Shown here in pieces: positions 17,322-28,245 of a DNA stretch of 64,000 nucleotides. Location of the stretch: positions 186,001 to 250,000 of the forward strand of contig NZ_FNFL01000001.1 of the NCBI RefSeq assembly GCF_900101125.1, read 5' to 3'. Numbering within the stretch: the stretch's first letter is position 1; every line of letters begins with the position of its first letter. The notes below the pieces were generated by a model. The model worked only from the letters and a program-made list of their open reading frames with translations. It was not told the DNA's origin and did no database searches. The position numbers were made by a program, and so were the translations under genes. Source of the stretch: Sediminibacillus albus. GTDB taxonomy: Bacteria; Bacillota; Bacilli; Bacillales; Amphibacillaceae.

Positions 17322-17595
17322 AATAAACAACATCAAAAGAAGTATAACCCTTCTGTTCGTCAGACCTGTCTATTTCTAGATTATCTACTTTGATAAAACG
17401 ATGTGGTCCTTTTCGGATGGTCTCGACAAATTTATTCACTTGTTCAGGAGTTCCCTCTGCTTCCAGCTCGACATCTCCATTGGGAAGATTTTTTACCCAG
17501 CCTTTCACCCCGGTTTCGATTGCTTTTTGCTGGGCGGTCGCTCTAAATCCTACCCCTTGGACCGTTCCACTGGCAATCATATGTGCAATAGTCAT
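17320..17595 (-). CDS. acyP: Acylphosphatase
   Basis: A 91-aa enzyme that hydrolyses acyl phosphates such as acetyl phosphate or carbamoyl phosphate. The signature GTVQGVGFR places the phosphate-binding Arg at residue 18, and GWVKNLPNGDVE places the catalytic Asn at residue 36. Length and motifs are typical. The ATG at 17595 has AAGAGGTGAA upstream. Gene is convergent with ferredoxin and shares its terminator. Confidence 0.93.
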   Translation of the reverse strand: MTIAHMIASGTVQGVGFRATAQQKAIETGVKGWVKNLPNGDVELEAEGTPEQVNKFVETIRKGPHRFIKVDNLEIDRSDEQKGYTSFDVVY

Positions 17596-17946
17596 AACCG
17601 TTCACCTCTTGTGCTTTTTTACATCTCATTGCCTTTTGTGCATCTATTAAAACATTTCCTGTTCCACTAAATAAGGGGAAATTACGATTGATCCGTTCAA
17701 TGATTTTATGGGTGTCCATGAAGCAGAAGATGAGGCTGTAACTGGCTTCCAGTGATTACTTTCGTAGTTCGACTCAGATGGCAGCTGATGCCGACATATA
17801 GGTTTTGGCAGCACAGGCAACAGAAAAACAATCGAATAATCCACCGAAGGATATTTCAGCTGCCATGAGCAGAAGCTGCACCAAATAGTGCGTCTTTATC
17901 TTTAGTTGAACAAAAACTTACCAACATTTTTCAAAAGCCTTGCAGG
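17596..17946 (-). other. Intergenic region with possible decayed coding sequence
   Basis: No intact gene. On the - strand, frames covering about 17647-17790 read SESNYESNHWKPVTASSSASWTP and so on, and a second frame upstream reads ISFGGLFDCFSVACAAKT, interrupted by stops. The codon pattern looks coding-like in short pieces, but I do not recognise a family. Confidence 0.2.
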
Positions 17947-18321
17947 TTATAAAACGTGGCTTGCCAGAGCTTTATGCACTTTATAGATATTGTCCCCTTT
18001 TCTGAACTCTTTTACGATAGGGGCGGAAGATCCGGAAATCCATATTTTTAATTCTGCATCAAGGTCAAAACTTCCAGCAGTTTCTACACTAAAATGGGTA
18101 ACTGCCCGGTAAGGGATAGAATGATATTCTACCTTCTTGCCTGTAACTCCTTGTTTGTCGACAAGAATCATCCGTTTATTGGTGAATACAACCAAATCCC
18201 TGATGATTTTGTAGACACTTGCTAATGTTTCCTCGTTTGTAATAATCTCCTCCAGGTCTTTTTCCACCTTTTCAACGTCAACTTCTGAAGCGTTGCCCAT
18301 CAAACCATCCAATATTCCCAT
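17947..18321 (-). CDS. Bacterial PH domain protein (YozO-like)
   Basis: A 124-aa protein starting MGILDGLMGNASEVDVEKVEKDLEEI, then a bacterial PH-domain core with LVVFTNKRMILVDKQGVTGKKVEYHSIPYRAVTHFSVETAG, the typical strand pattern of bPH proteins such as YozO. It is cytoplasmic, with no membrane helix and no known function. Start 18321 is chosen because AAAAGGAG lies 9 nt upstream; the ATG at 18330 abuts the RBS. Confidence 0.8.
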   Translation of the reverse strand: MGILDGLMGNASEVDVEKVEKDLEEIITNEETLASVYKIIRDLVVFTNKRMILVDKQGVTGKKVEYHSIPYRAVTHFSVETAGSFDLDAELKIWISGSSAPIVKEFRKGDNIYKVHKALASHVL

Positions 18322-18482
18322 GGCTGACATCTCCTTTTTTAAGTTATATGGTCATTATAAGTGTTGTTTTCCAAACATGAAAGGAGGATATGCTGAATCC
18401 TCTGTTAACGAAGGTTTAATATTCAGCTCGACAGGTAAAAGACAGAGGACGAGTAATACGAAAAACGGAGGTGGAAGACTAT

Positions 18483-20018
18483 ATGACGAAGCATGGAAAA
18501 TTTGAATGGCTATCAGAATCCCCAGACTCTTTGTGGAGGGAAACGGTAAAGATACCTGATTTCCCTCGCCTAAGAAGTAATCTTGAAGTCGATATTGGTA
18601 TTGTGGGAGGCGGCATAACCGGAATAACTGCAGCATACTTACTGGCGAAAGAAGGATATAAAATTGCCTTGATGGACGCCGGCAAATTATTGGAAGGAAC
18701 CACAGGAAATACAACTGCTAAGATTACGGCCCAGCATGGATTAATATATGACGAGCTAATCCAGCAGTTTGGTGAAGATACTGCCGAACTATATTATCAA
18801 TTTAATCAGGAAGCCATGGAGCTTATAGAAGAATTGATAGACATTCATCAAATTGAATGTGGCTTTTCGCAGGAGGACGCTTATATTTATACTGCCTCCA
18901 GCCAGTTAGTGGATACATTAAAGAAGGAAAAACAGGCGTATGACATACTCGGGATCGATAATGAGCTGGTCAGTGAACTGCCAATCGGACTTTCGGTGGA
19001 AGCAGGTTTAAAAATGAAAAACCAGTATCAATTCCACCCGCTTGAGTATCTTCGCAAATTAGTCGAGAAGCTGGAAGAACAAGGTGTTCAAATATTCGAA
19101 GAGACGACTGCCACAGGGGTAGATAATAAAGGTAAACCGACCATTGAAACGAAGGATGGTTTCCAGATTACTTGTGAGAAGGTAGTGGAAGCGTCACATT
19201 TTCCGTTCACGGACGCCCGCGGTGTGTTTTCAACAAGGATGTATCCAGAACGATCTTATGTTGTAGCGGCTAAATCAGCTAGACCGTTTCCTGGCGGTAT
19301 GTATGCCAGTATTGATACACCGACAAGATCGATACGTTCCGTCTCGGCTGCAGGAGAAAATTGGTGGCTGATTGGCGGGGAAGGACACAAGACAGGAAAA
19401 GGAGGAAATACAGCCGGCCATTATCAAGCTTTGGCAGAGTTTGCGGAAACCCATTTTGAAGCTGAAGCTTATCCTTATTACTGGTCTGCCCAAGATTTAA
19501 CTACTTTGGATAAAATGCCATTTATCGGCCCTATTTCGGATGATCAATCAGATATTCTCGTTGCTACCGGATATAGAAAATGGGGGATGACGTTAGGTAC
19601 AGGAGCAGCTATGATGATAACTGATATCATTCTCCAAAGAGAAAATCGATTTCAGGAAGTCTTTTCTCCGTCGCGTTTCCATGCTGATCCGGATTTAGTG
19701 TCGTTTGCCAAGTATAATACTGATTCCGCTAAAGAGCTAATCAAAGGAAAATTGGAATACACATCGAAAAATGTCGAAGATATCCCTGCTTCGCAAGCGG
19801 ATATAATAAGAGTGAAAGGCAAGCGGACAGGAGTCTATAAAGACCCGGAAGGACATATTCATATGGTAGATACTACTTGTACCCATATGGGGTGCGAAGT
19901 TAACTGGAATGAAGCAGAGCGGACATGGGATTGTCCTTGCCATGGCTCCAGGTTCACTGCTACAGGGGAAGTGATCGAAGGACCGGCAAAAATTCCATTG
20001 AAAAAGAAAGACAACTAA
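18483..20018 (+). CDS. FAD-dependent oxidoreductase with C-terminal Rieske domain (YhfW-like)
   Basis: A 511-aa protein. The N-terminal DadA/DAO-type FAD domain has VGGGITGITAAYLLAKEG near residues 41-58 and a conserved GNTTAKIT segment. The C-terminal ~80 residues form a Rieske [2Fe-2S] domain: Cys466 and His468 in CTHMGC, Cys484 and His487 in CPCHGS. The combination matches B. subtilis YhfW. It probably passes electrons from an amine- or amino-acid-like substrate through the Rieske centre; the substrate is unknown. ATG 18483 has GGAGGTGG 8 nt upstream. Confidence 0.88.
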   Translation: MTKHGKFEWLSESPDSLWRETVKIPDFPRLRSNLEVDIGIVGGGITGITAAYLLAKEGYKIALMDAGKLLEGTTGNTTAKITAQHGLIYDELIQQFGEDTAELYYQFNQEAMELIEELIDIHQIECGFSQEDAYIYTASSQLVDTLKKEKQAYDILGIDNELVSELPIGLSVEAGLKMKNQYQFHPLEYLRKLVEKLEEQGVQIFEETTATGVDNKGKPTIETKDGFQITCEKVVEASHFPFTDARGVFSTRMYPERSYVVAAKSARPFPGGMYASIDTPTRSIRSVSAAGENWWLIGGEGHKTGKGGNTAGHYQALAEFAETHFEAEAYPYYWSAQDLTTLDKMPFIGPISDDQSDILVATGYRKWGMTLGTGAAMMITDIILQRENRFQEVFSPSRFHADPDLVSFAKYNTDSAKELIKGKLEYTSKNVEDIPASQADIIRVKGKRTGVYKDPEGHIHMVDTTCTHMGCEVNWNEAERTWDCPCHGSRFTATGEVIEGPAKIPLKKKDN

Positions 20019-20245
20019 TAGATCCACCTGATTAATAGGAAGTTAATTCCGTTTTATTGATTTGGTTTAAATGCCTGGTTTAGTTCAATTCCTTATTTTT
20101 GTCGATAGGTTAGGTATGTAATTGTTTTGAAAAGGTAAATATAATGTAAAATAAATGAAGCTAAGATAGAAATATACTAAATATAATGGATTATATTTCT
20201 CAACTAACCCGAGATGTTTTATAATAATGGATAGTTGTGTAATGA

Positions 20246-21415
<1,170 letters not shown>

Positions 21416-21433
21416 AAGAAGGAGCTTTACACG

Positions 21434-22594
21434 TTGAAAATTGCAATCATTACAGAAACCTTTTTACCATCCACCGATGGCGTGGTTACCAGGTTGACAG
21501 AAGCAATTAAATATTTAAGGAAACTGAACCACGAAGTAGTAGTGATCGCACCAGACCTGGGTGTATATGAATATAAAGGAGCGATGGTGGAGGGAGTTAA
21601 AGCCACCACGATGCCCTTTTATCGTTATCGCCCTTTTTCACTGCCGCAAAAAAAGGTGAAAAAACTTTTAGAAAAACATAATCCTGATCTCGTACATGTA
21701 GTTAACCCAGCACTTGTTGGCGCTACTGGTGTATATTACGCGGAAAAACTGGGTTTTCCATTGATTGCTTCTTACCATACCCATGTTCCTAAGTATTTAG
21801 ATTATTATCGATTATACCGTCCATTAAAGCCGATTTTTTGGAGCTTTTTCAGAAATTTGCATAATAAAGCCGAACTAAATCTTTGTACATCGGAAGCGAT
21901 CCGGGAAGAGCTAGTCGAAAAGGATTTTTTCAATGTGCATGTTTGGAAAAGGGGAGTGGATATCGATAAGTATCACCCTGATCATTATAATGCAAATATG
22001 CGCAGCAAGTTGACGAACGGACATAAGCAGAAAAAATTGCTTTTGTTCGTCGGCCGGCTTGCCATTGAAAAAGAAATTCATAAATTAAAACCTATGTTGG
22101 AAAAAAGAGAAGATGTTTGTCTTGCAATCGTAGGAGACGGTCCTGCCAGAGCAGAATTGGAACAGACATTTGCAGGTACGAACACTTTGTTTACTGGCTT
22201 CCTGCATGGAAAGGATTTATCAGAAGCCTTTGCCAGTGCCGACGCTTTTGTATTTCCATCGGTAACAGAGACGCTTGGCCTGGTTATTTTGGAATCGATG
22301 GCTTCTGGCTTACCGGTAATCGCAGCAAAAAGCGGTCCGACAATGGAACAAATTGACCATGGCAAAACAGGGTTGCTGTATGAAAATGGAAATACTGAAA
22401 GCTTGATTAATACATTAGAATATTTAGAAACTCCAGATAAACTTAACGAAATGAAGCAAAATGCTCGGTTGGAAGCTGAAAAATTCAGTTGGGAAAAACC
22501 ATCGAAGCAATTAATGGAATTTTATGAGCAAACATTAAGGCTTCACGAAGTTGGCGGCATTTCATTTAAAGATTCTCAGAAAGAAAATTCATGA
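21434..22594 (+). CDS. sqdX: Sulfoquinovosyltransferase SqdX-like GT4 glycosyltransferase
   Basis: A 386-aa GT-B glycosyltransferase of family GT4. The N-terminus ITETFLPSTDGVVTRL with SYHTHVPKYLDYY is typical of SqdX and mannosyl-diacylglycerol transferases. The nucleotide-sugar site has FVGRLAIEKE and the E-x7-E motif ETLGLVILE. Given its position 18 nt behind sqdB, it most likely transfers sulfoquinovose to diacylglycerol at the membrane face. Start codon is TTG at 21434 with AAGAAGGAGC upstream. A sugar other than sulfoquinovose cannot be excluded from sequence alone. Confidence 0.88.
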   Translation: MKIAIITETFLPSTDGVVTRLTEAIKYLRKLNHEVVVIAPDLGVYEYKGAMVEGVKATTMPFYRYRPFSLPQKKVKKLLEKHNPDLVHVVNPALVGATGVYYAEKLGFPLIASYHTHVPKYLDYYRLYRPLKPIFWSFFRNLHNKAELNLCTSEAIREELVEKDFFNVHVWKRGVDIDKYHPDHYNANMRSKLTNGHKQKKLLLFVGRLAIEKEIHKLKPMLEKREDVCLAIVGDGPARAELEQTFAGTNTLFTGFLHGKDLSEAFASADAFVFPSVTETLGLVILESMASGLPVIAAKSGPTMEQIDHGKTGLLYENGNTESLINTLEYLETPDKLNEMKQNARLEAEKFSWEKPSKQLMEFYEQTLRLHEVGGISFKDSQKENS

Positions 22595-22670
22595 TAATCA
22601 AAGCATCAAGAATTAGTTGATTGAGTGTAATTTATTTGGCCAGTTAATATAGAATTATTTTTAATATCTC

Positions 22671-22710
22671 AATATCTCAAGAATACTTAAGTTTTGAGAC
22701 TTGAGATATT
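22671..22710 (+). repeat. Inverted repeat downstream of sqdX
   Basis: AATATCTCAAG at 22671-22681 and CTTGAGATATT at 22700-22710 are perfect 11-bp arms with an 18-nt loop. It could be a weak terminator or an operator; there is no T-run. Confidence 0.4.
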
Positions 22711-22719
22711 AAAATTTCA

Positions 22720-22755
<36 letters not shown>

Positions 22756-22880
22756 TAAAATTAAAATAATAACTGAATGGCTTGATTTATGTTACCTCCT
22801 ATTTTTGCAGTAAATTGTTTTGTATGGATTACAAATCAAATCTTCTCTACTGAAGCTCTATGATAGGTAGAATTTTTAAA

Positions 22881-22920
22881 AAGCGGTCTGTGTGGGGTTT
22901 AATTTCCATACAGACCGCTT
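22881..22920. terminator. Strong hairpin terminator in the sqdX-traB intergenic
   Basis: AAGCGGTCTGTGTGG and CCATACAGACCGCTT pair over 14-15 bp (one G-T). It is symmetric, flanked by AATTTTTAAA and TATCG, so it could act in either direction. Confidence 0.7.
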
Positions 22921-22953
22921 ATCGTCTTTTGTGCCCTCTATTCCTTCATTAGT

Positions 22954-23092
22954 TTAACGATTCGTTTCCCATGTGCCGTGATCCACTCTTTTTACATTGG
23001 CCTCTGTTGATTCCTCGATGGGCAATCAGTGGTGACGCCGTGCCCGCGGCAAGCATCCACCGCCAACCGATTCGTGGAACCAACAACAAACT
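22954..23092 (-). pseudogene. Decayed fragment resembling an MFS sugar-porter-type transporter
   Basis: Two frames on the - strand read PRIGWRWMLAAGTASPLIAHRG and, after a frame change, IEESTEANVKRVDHGTWETNR followed by a stop at 22954-22956. The first resembles the mid-protein GWRWM segment of MFS transporters, the second a plausible protein C-terminus. No intact reading frame exists and only ~45 codons remain. It directly precedes, on the + coordinate, the stop of the TraB-like gene. Confidence 0.35.
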
Positions 23093-24259
23093 TTACAAGT
23101 TTTCAATAAATAAACGGATTACGTCTGCTCCGCCAATTACTGTTCCTAAGGTACTGCCGATATTTGCTAATACAATGATCAGCAGAATCCGAGTCACTTT
23201 GTTATTCCAAAATCCCTTTACATGCAATACATCCTCCGATAGTGTTTCAAAGTCTCCGACATTTGGCTTTCGTATCATCGCCTGTACGATACCTGCAAAC
23301 CAACCAGCCGCGATTAATGGATTTAATGACGTAATCGGAGCAGCTACAAAAGCCGTCAGAATTGCCAATGGATGCCCTAATGCCAGTGCAGTACCTAGCG
23401 CTGAGAAAGAACCATTCCATAACACCCAGCTAATTGTCTGCTGCGCTCCGGCAGATGGATTTGCATAAAATGTGTAAGCAATCAATGCAATAATCAAGAC
23501 AGGTATTGTCCAGCCAATTAACTTCGGAAGCTTTGATTTTGGCGGCTGTTCCGTTAATCGCTCTAGATTATGCTCTCTATGGATTTCTTTTTTAATCCCT
23601 GGAACGTGGGCTGCACCTAATACGGCAACAACTTTATTGCCAGGAGCTTCCTTGATTTTTTGCGATAAGTATTGGTCTCTTTCATCAATTAAAGGTACTT
23701 TGAGTCTTGGGAAATTTTCCGTAAAATCATTGAGCATCGCATCAAGCATATCCTGGGATTTCATTTTTTCTAAGTCTTGCTCAGAGATGGATTCATTGCT
23801 GAAGATGCTGTAAATAACCTGTAGGAGCAGTTTTGCTTTACCGAAAAAACCGACCCCTCTCCATATACGGGAAAAGGTAATTTGAATATTTCTGTCAGCT
23901 AATACTAGATCGGCATTGACGTTTTTTGCTGATTTTATTCCCTGAATCATCTCCTGTCCTGCGTTAATGCCGAATTGTTTTGCCATTCTTTTTTGGAATG
24001 AAGAGATGGCGAGATTCATTAACAGCAATGTTGCTTTTCTTTCTTTTATTACTTTAAAAATATCAGTCTCGGCCCATTTGCTTCCCTCGGTGATCGATTG
24101 ATATCTTTGTTCGTCGAGCTCAATACAAACAGCATCCGGCTGTTCAGCTTCGATAACTCTCTTAACCTGCTCTGCGCTTTGCTTGGATACGTGAGCAGTT
24201 CCGATAAGAATAATTTCCTTACCGCCTATGTCTATTCTGGTGATATTTTGCTCTGGCAT
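23093..24259 (-). CDS. TraB/GumN-type membrane protein
   Basis: A 388-aa protein. The N-terminal ~230 residues form a TraB domain: IILIGTAHVSKQSAEQV near residue 15, IELDEQRYQSI, and AVLGAAHVPGI near residue 215, giving the paired GTAHVS and GAAHV motifs of the Tiki/TraB fold. Three or four membrane helices follow (LIGWTIPVLIIALIAYTF and others). The family includes pheromone-shutdown proteins of enterococcal plasmids and putative metalloproteases; the chromosomal Bacilli members have no assigned role. ATG 24259 with GGAAGG upstream. Confidence 0.85.
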   Translation of the reverse strand: MPEQNITRIDIGGKEIILIGTAHVSKQSAEQVKRVIEAEQPDAVCIELDEQRYQSITEGSKWAETDIFKVIKERKATLLLMNLAISSFQKRMAKQFGINAGQEMIQGIKSAKNVNADLVLADRNIQITFSRIWRGVGFFGKAKLLLQVIYSIFSNESISEQDLEKMKSQDMLDAMLNDFTENFPRLKVPLIDERDQYLSQKIKEAPGNKVVAVLGAAHVPGIKKEIHREHNLERLTEQPPKSKLPKLIGWTIPVLIIALIAYTFYANPSAGAQQTISWVLWNGSFSALGTALALGHPLAILTAFVAAPITSLNPLIAAGWFAGIVQAMIRKPNVGDFETLSEDVLHVKGFWNNKVTRILLIIVLANIGSTLGTVIGGADVIRLFIENL

Positions 24260-24367
24260 AAGTAACCTTCCTTTAAAAAATTCATTAAATACACAATTTA
24301 GTATTAATTATAAACGTTTTTATATGGAAGGAAAACAATATATCGAAATTGGTTGGAAAGTTATCGA

Positions 24368-25786
24368 TTAGAATGGCCCCCAATTGATCATTACACCGAT
24401 GGATAACATAATAACAGCAATCACTACCCAAGCTAAAAACAAAGGAAATATGAACTTTACCCATTTTGTCCAGGGAACACCCGCAACAGCAAGACTGGCC
24501 ATCAAAATTCCCGATGTTGGAAAAATACTGTTCGTTAATCCATCTCCGAATTGGAATGCTTGCACGGCTACCTGCCTGGTCACACCTACCATATCAGCCA
24601 ACGGCACCAGCATCGGCATGGATATCATGGCCTGTCCACTTCCGGAATTGACTAAAAAATTAAGGAAAGCACTAGAGATAAACATGCCTATCGCAGCCAA
24701 AACAGAAGGTAAATTCTCCAATGGAACAGATAAAGCCTGAACAATAGTATCGAGGACTTCTCCGTCTTCCAGGACTACGATTACTGCTCTAGCCAATCCG
24801 ACAACAAGGGCACCGTAGACTAGCTTTTGCGTTCCCTGCAAAAAAGTTATGGCAATAGTATTGTAGTGCATTCCTGCAATGATTCCAGATACTAGTCCGA
24901 TTAATACAAAAAAGGCAGCCATGTGGTTAATCGACCACCCTAAGTTGATGGAAGCGTAAACGAAAAATACTAATGCTAACCCGACAAAACCGAGTAACAG
25001 CTTATGCCGGAGAGTAAACGCTGATGCAAGCGTTTCTTCATCCTTTTCTTCATCATAAACACCAATTAAGCTTTTGTCGGGATCCTCCATTACTTTTTTA
25101 GCATACCTCCAAGTGTACCAAATGGTAAGAGCCAGGATAATAACAAAGACGATCACCCTGAATAATGCACCTGAAAAAAGCGGCAGATCTGCAATATTCT
25201 GGGCAATCCCAACTGTATAAGGATTGATAAAACCGACATTAAACCCGGCAAAATTAGCGCCAAAGGTAATTGCCACTGCTACAATCGGATCGAGCTTCAG
25301 CATTCTGGCGATTATCACGCCGATTGCAACAAAGGCGATGACTGCATTAGCAACAGCACCGACTGCTCCGCCTAAGGCGAACAGCGTTGACACGATAGCA
25401 ATCATCCAAAATTCCTTGCCGCGTGTGATGCTGACAGCACTGTTAATCGCCCCGCGTAATGCTCCAGATCGTTCAATGATTTCGAAGGCCCCGCCGGTAA
25501 ACAAAACCATAAAGATGATATCCGCGGATTGCACCATCCCCATTTGTATCGCTGTGAAAATATCCATAAGACCTAATACAGATCCGTCCGTTAGCGTATA
25601 AGTACCAGGAATTACCCTTTCGACATTATCAATTGTTTCTCTTTCAAAGTTGCCTGAAGGAACTAAATAGGTAGCAATGACACCTGCTAACAAAACTAAA
25701 AATAAAATAACATACGTATCTGGCATCTCCCATCTTTTTCTATTGCTGCTGAGCGATTGATCCCTTTTCTTTTCTGTAAGTGCCAT
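24368..25786 (-). CDS. YfcC family permease (C4-dicarboxylate/basic amino acid carrier superfamily)
   Basis: A 472-aa transporter with about twelve membrane spans. It starts with a polar, basic cytoplasmic leader, then RWEMPDTYVILFLVLLAGVIATYLVPSG, a start typical of the YfcC/DcuC-related group. NSGSGQAMISMPMLVPLADMVG and GDGLTNSIFPTSG near the C-terminus are conserved transport motifs. The substrate is not evident; relatives are annotated as arginine, ornithine or dicarboxylate carriers. No enzyme neighbours hint at a substrate. GGAGGTTTTG precedes the ATG. Confidence 0.85.
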   Translation of the reverse strand: MALTEKKRDQSLSSNRKRWEMPDTYVILFLVLLAGVIATYLVPSGNFERETIDNVERVIPGTYTLTDGSVLGLMDIFTAIQMGMVQSADIIFMVLFTGGAFEIIERSGALRGAINSAVSITRGKEFWMIAIVSTLFALGGAVGAVANAVIAFVAIGVIIARMLKLDPIVAVAITFGANFAGFNVGFINPYTVGIAQNIADLPLFSGALFRVIVFVIILALTIWYTWRYAKKVMEDPDKSLIGVYDEEKDEETLASAFTLRHKLLLGFVGLALVFFVYASINLGWSINHMAAFFVLIGLVSGIIAGMHYNTIAITFLQGTQKLVYGALVVGLARAVIVVLEDGEVLDTIVQALSVPLENLPSVLAAIGMFISSAFLNFLVNSGSGQAMISMPMLVPLADMVGVTRQVAVQAFQFGDGLTNSIFPTSGILMASLAVAGVPWTKWVKFIFPLFLAWVVIAVIMLSIGVMINWGPF

Positions 25787-25926
25787 ACGTTACAAAACCT
25801 CCAAGTTGTTTTAATTGTACGAATAGTCAGAATTCATTAAGTATTAATCTAGCATACATTTTTGAAAAAATAAAATAAATGTATTCGTAGTCCCGTTTTG
25901 TTCTTAGATTAATATACATAAACTTT

Positions 25927-25955
25927 AATAACCGCCCTCCTATTGGGCGGTTATT
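25927..25955 (-). terminator. Terminator after the collagen-like gene
   Basis: AATAACCGCCC-TCCTATT-GGGCGGTTATT is a perfect 11-bp stem downstream of the - strand gene, followed on that strand by AAAGTTT. Confidence 0.75.
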
Positions 25956-25972
25956 ATGATGAAGAGTTTTTG

Positions 25973-26968
<996 letters not shown>

Positions 26969-27206
26969 TTAATCGACTTATAATTATACCTTTAATTACC
27001 AGCCTTACTACAAATTATTCTTTTTCTGATATTTTGGATGGTCGACTGTTCTATTTTTTTCTATTTACTGATGATTGGTGAAAGTGTCTTTATAGTTTTT
27101 TTATCCTAAAATAAAAAGTTAAGAGTATCGCCCGGTCTAAGGTTGCAGAAGAGTGAGTTTAATTTCTGCTTTATTTTAAGGCTCTGTTATAGGTGCATGT
27201 TGATAT

Positions 27207-27669
27207 TTGATACCTATCCGAGTTCTTCATATAAACAATATAGGAACGAAGGTTCGATATGGAGGTTGTCAAGGTGAAAAAGAACAAGTATATCAATGGG
27301 TTCAGTGCTACGTTGAACCTGCTTCCTCTGCGGGTGGTCGTTTAATCAACGAAATGAGGGAAACTCGCTTTAAAGAAGGATTTGAGTGTCCTTATTATAC
27401 ATCAGGACACGTTGTTCGATTCGGAAAATATAATGGTCGCCAACGGTATCGCTGTAAGTGTTGTGATAAAACCTTCACTGACACAACTAATACCGTTTTG
27501 TATCGTACTCGTAAAGGCAACGAATTTGATTGTATTTATAAAGGCTATTCCCTGCGGAAATACGAAATATCTTGATAATTACCTTGCTTGGTTCTTATTT
27601 GCCGATAGTCGTAGTAACGAAAGCACTAATCACCATATTAAAGAATTTATTAACATCATTTGTGTTTGA
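27207..27669 (+). mobile_element. Decayed IS1595-type transposase with internal deletion
   Basis: The first frame ends with a zinc ribbon (ECPYYTSGHVVRFGKYNG then RQRYRCKCCDKTFTD), LYRTRK and KGYSLRK, the N-terminal pattern of IS1595 transposases. One zinc Cys is replaced by Tyr. It then breaks at 27575. The overlapping frame continues with KYLDNYLAWFLFADSRSNEST, resembling the family's C-terminus. The DDE catalytic core between these parts is missing, so the element is dead. I could not identify terminal inverted repeats. Confidence 0.65.
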
Positions 27670-27836
27670 AATGACGGACATATATCATTGTTTACGAGTA
27701 TCAAAATTTAATTTGTAGTCAACTAAAAGAGCAAAAGTGAAACTCTAATTTTTTCTAAATCGTATAAGGGTATAGAGATTAATATAATTGGTGCGATAAA
27801 TGAATAAGATATATTAAGATTAAGGGGATGTCAGCT

Positions 27837-28010
27837 GTGTCTACAGGTATTATTGCAATAGTTTCTATTGTTATTTGGATAGCAGTTTCCAGTGAACTTC
27901 GGAAATCTTCAGAAGAAACGAACAGACGGAAAATAATCACTTTAATGTTTGCTGGTTGCTTATCAACCTTGATAATTACCGTTTCGCTTTTTCAAAATAT
28001 CCAATTTTAA
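27837..28010 (+). CDS. Small membrane protein of unknown function
   Basis: A 57-aa protein with two predicted membrane helices, TGIIAIVSIVIWIAVS at the N-terminus and LMFAGCLSTLIITVSLF at the C-terminus, joined by a polar, basic segment (SSEETNRRKI). GTG 27837 has AAGGGGA 8 nt upstream; the ATG at 27828 abuts that RBS. I do not recognise a family. It lies alone between the IS remnant and the thi operon. Confidence 0.55.
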   Translation: MSTGIIAIVSIVIWIAVSSELRKSSEETNRRKIITLMFAGCLSTLIITVSLFQNIQF

Positions 28011-28203
28011 AAGATTAAAGTATAAAGCAGATTATTGCTTAGAGGAAAGTATGTCGAAAGTTTTTGTAAACCTTCATAATTAAGTGCGTTACTAGCACAA
28101 TATTGAAGGGAACCCAATTAAATTGGATTTCCTTTTATTTTTACTCAAATTATCAACATTAAATATTAAAAGAGCCCATTTTAAAAAGTCCGCTAAAATA
28201 AAA

Positions 28204-28240
28204 AGAGACACTGCTTATATTCACTAGCAGTGTCTCTCAT
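28204..28240. terminator. Terminator after thiF
   Basis: AGAGACACTGCT / AGCAGTGTCTCT forms a perfect 12-bp stem; it has a T-run on the + side and TTTTTATTTT on the - side, so it can end the thi operon and any + strand transcript. Confidence 0.88.
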
Positions 28241-28245
28241 TTTTT

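Noticed and set aside
18390-18419. A 9-codon ORF behind AAGGAGG upstream of the FAD/Rieske gene, considered as a leader peptide
   Set aside because: The RBS-start spacing is only 2 nt and no attenuator hairpin follows.
28040-28140. A GGAACCCAATT / AATTGGATTTCC hairpin in the gap before the thi operon
   Set aside because: The stem is imperfect and no gene on the + strand clearly needs it; the better terminator is at 28204-28240.
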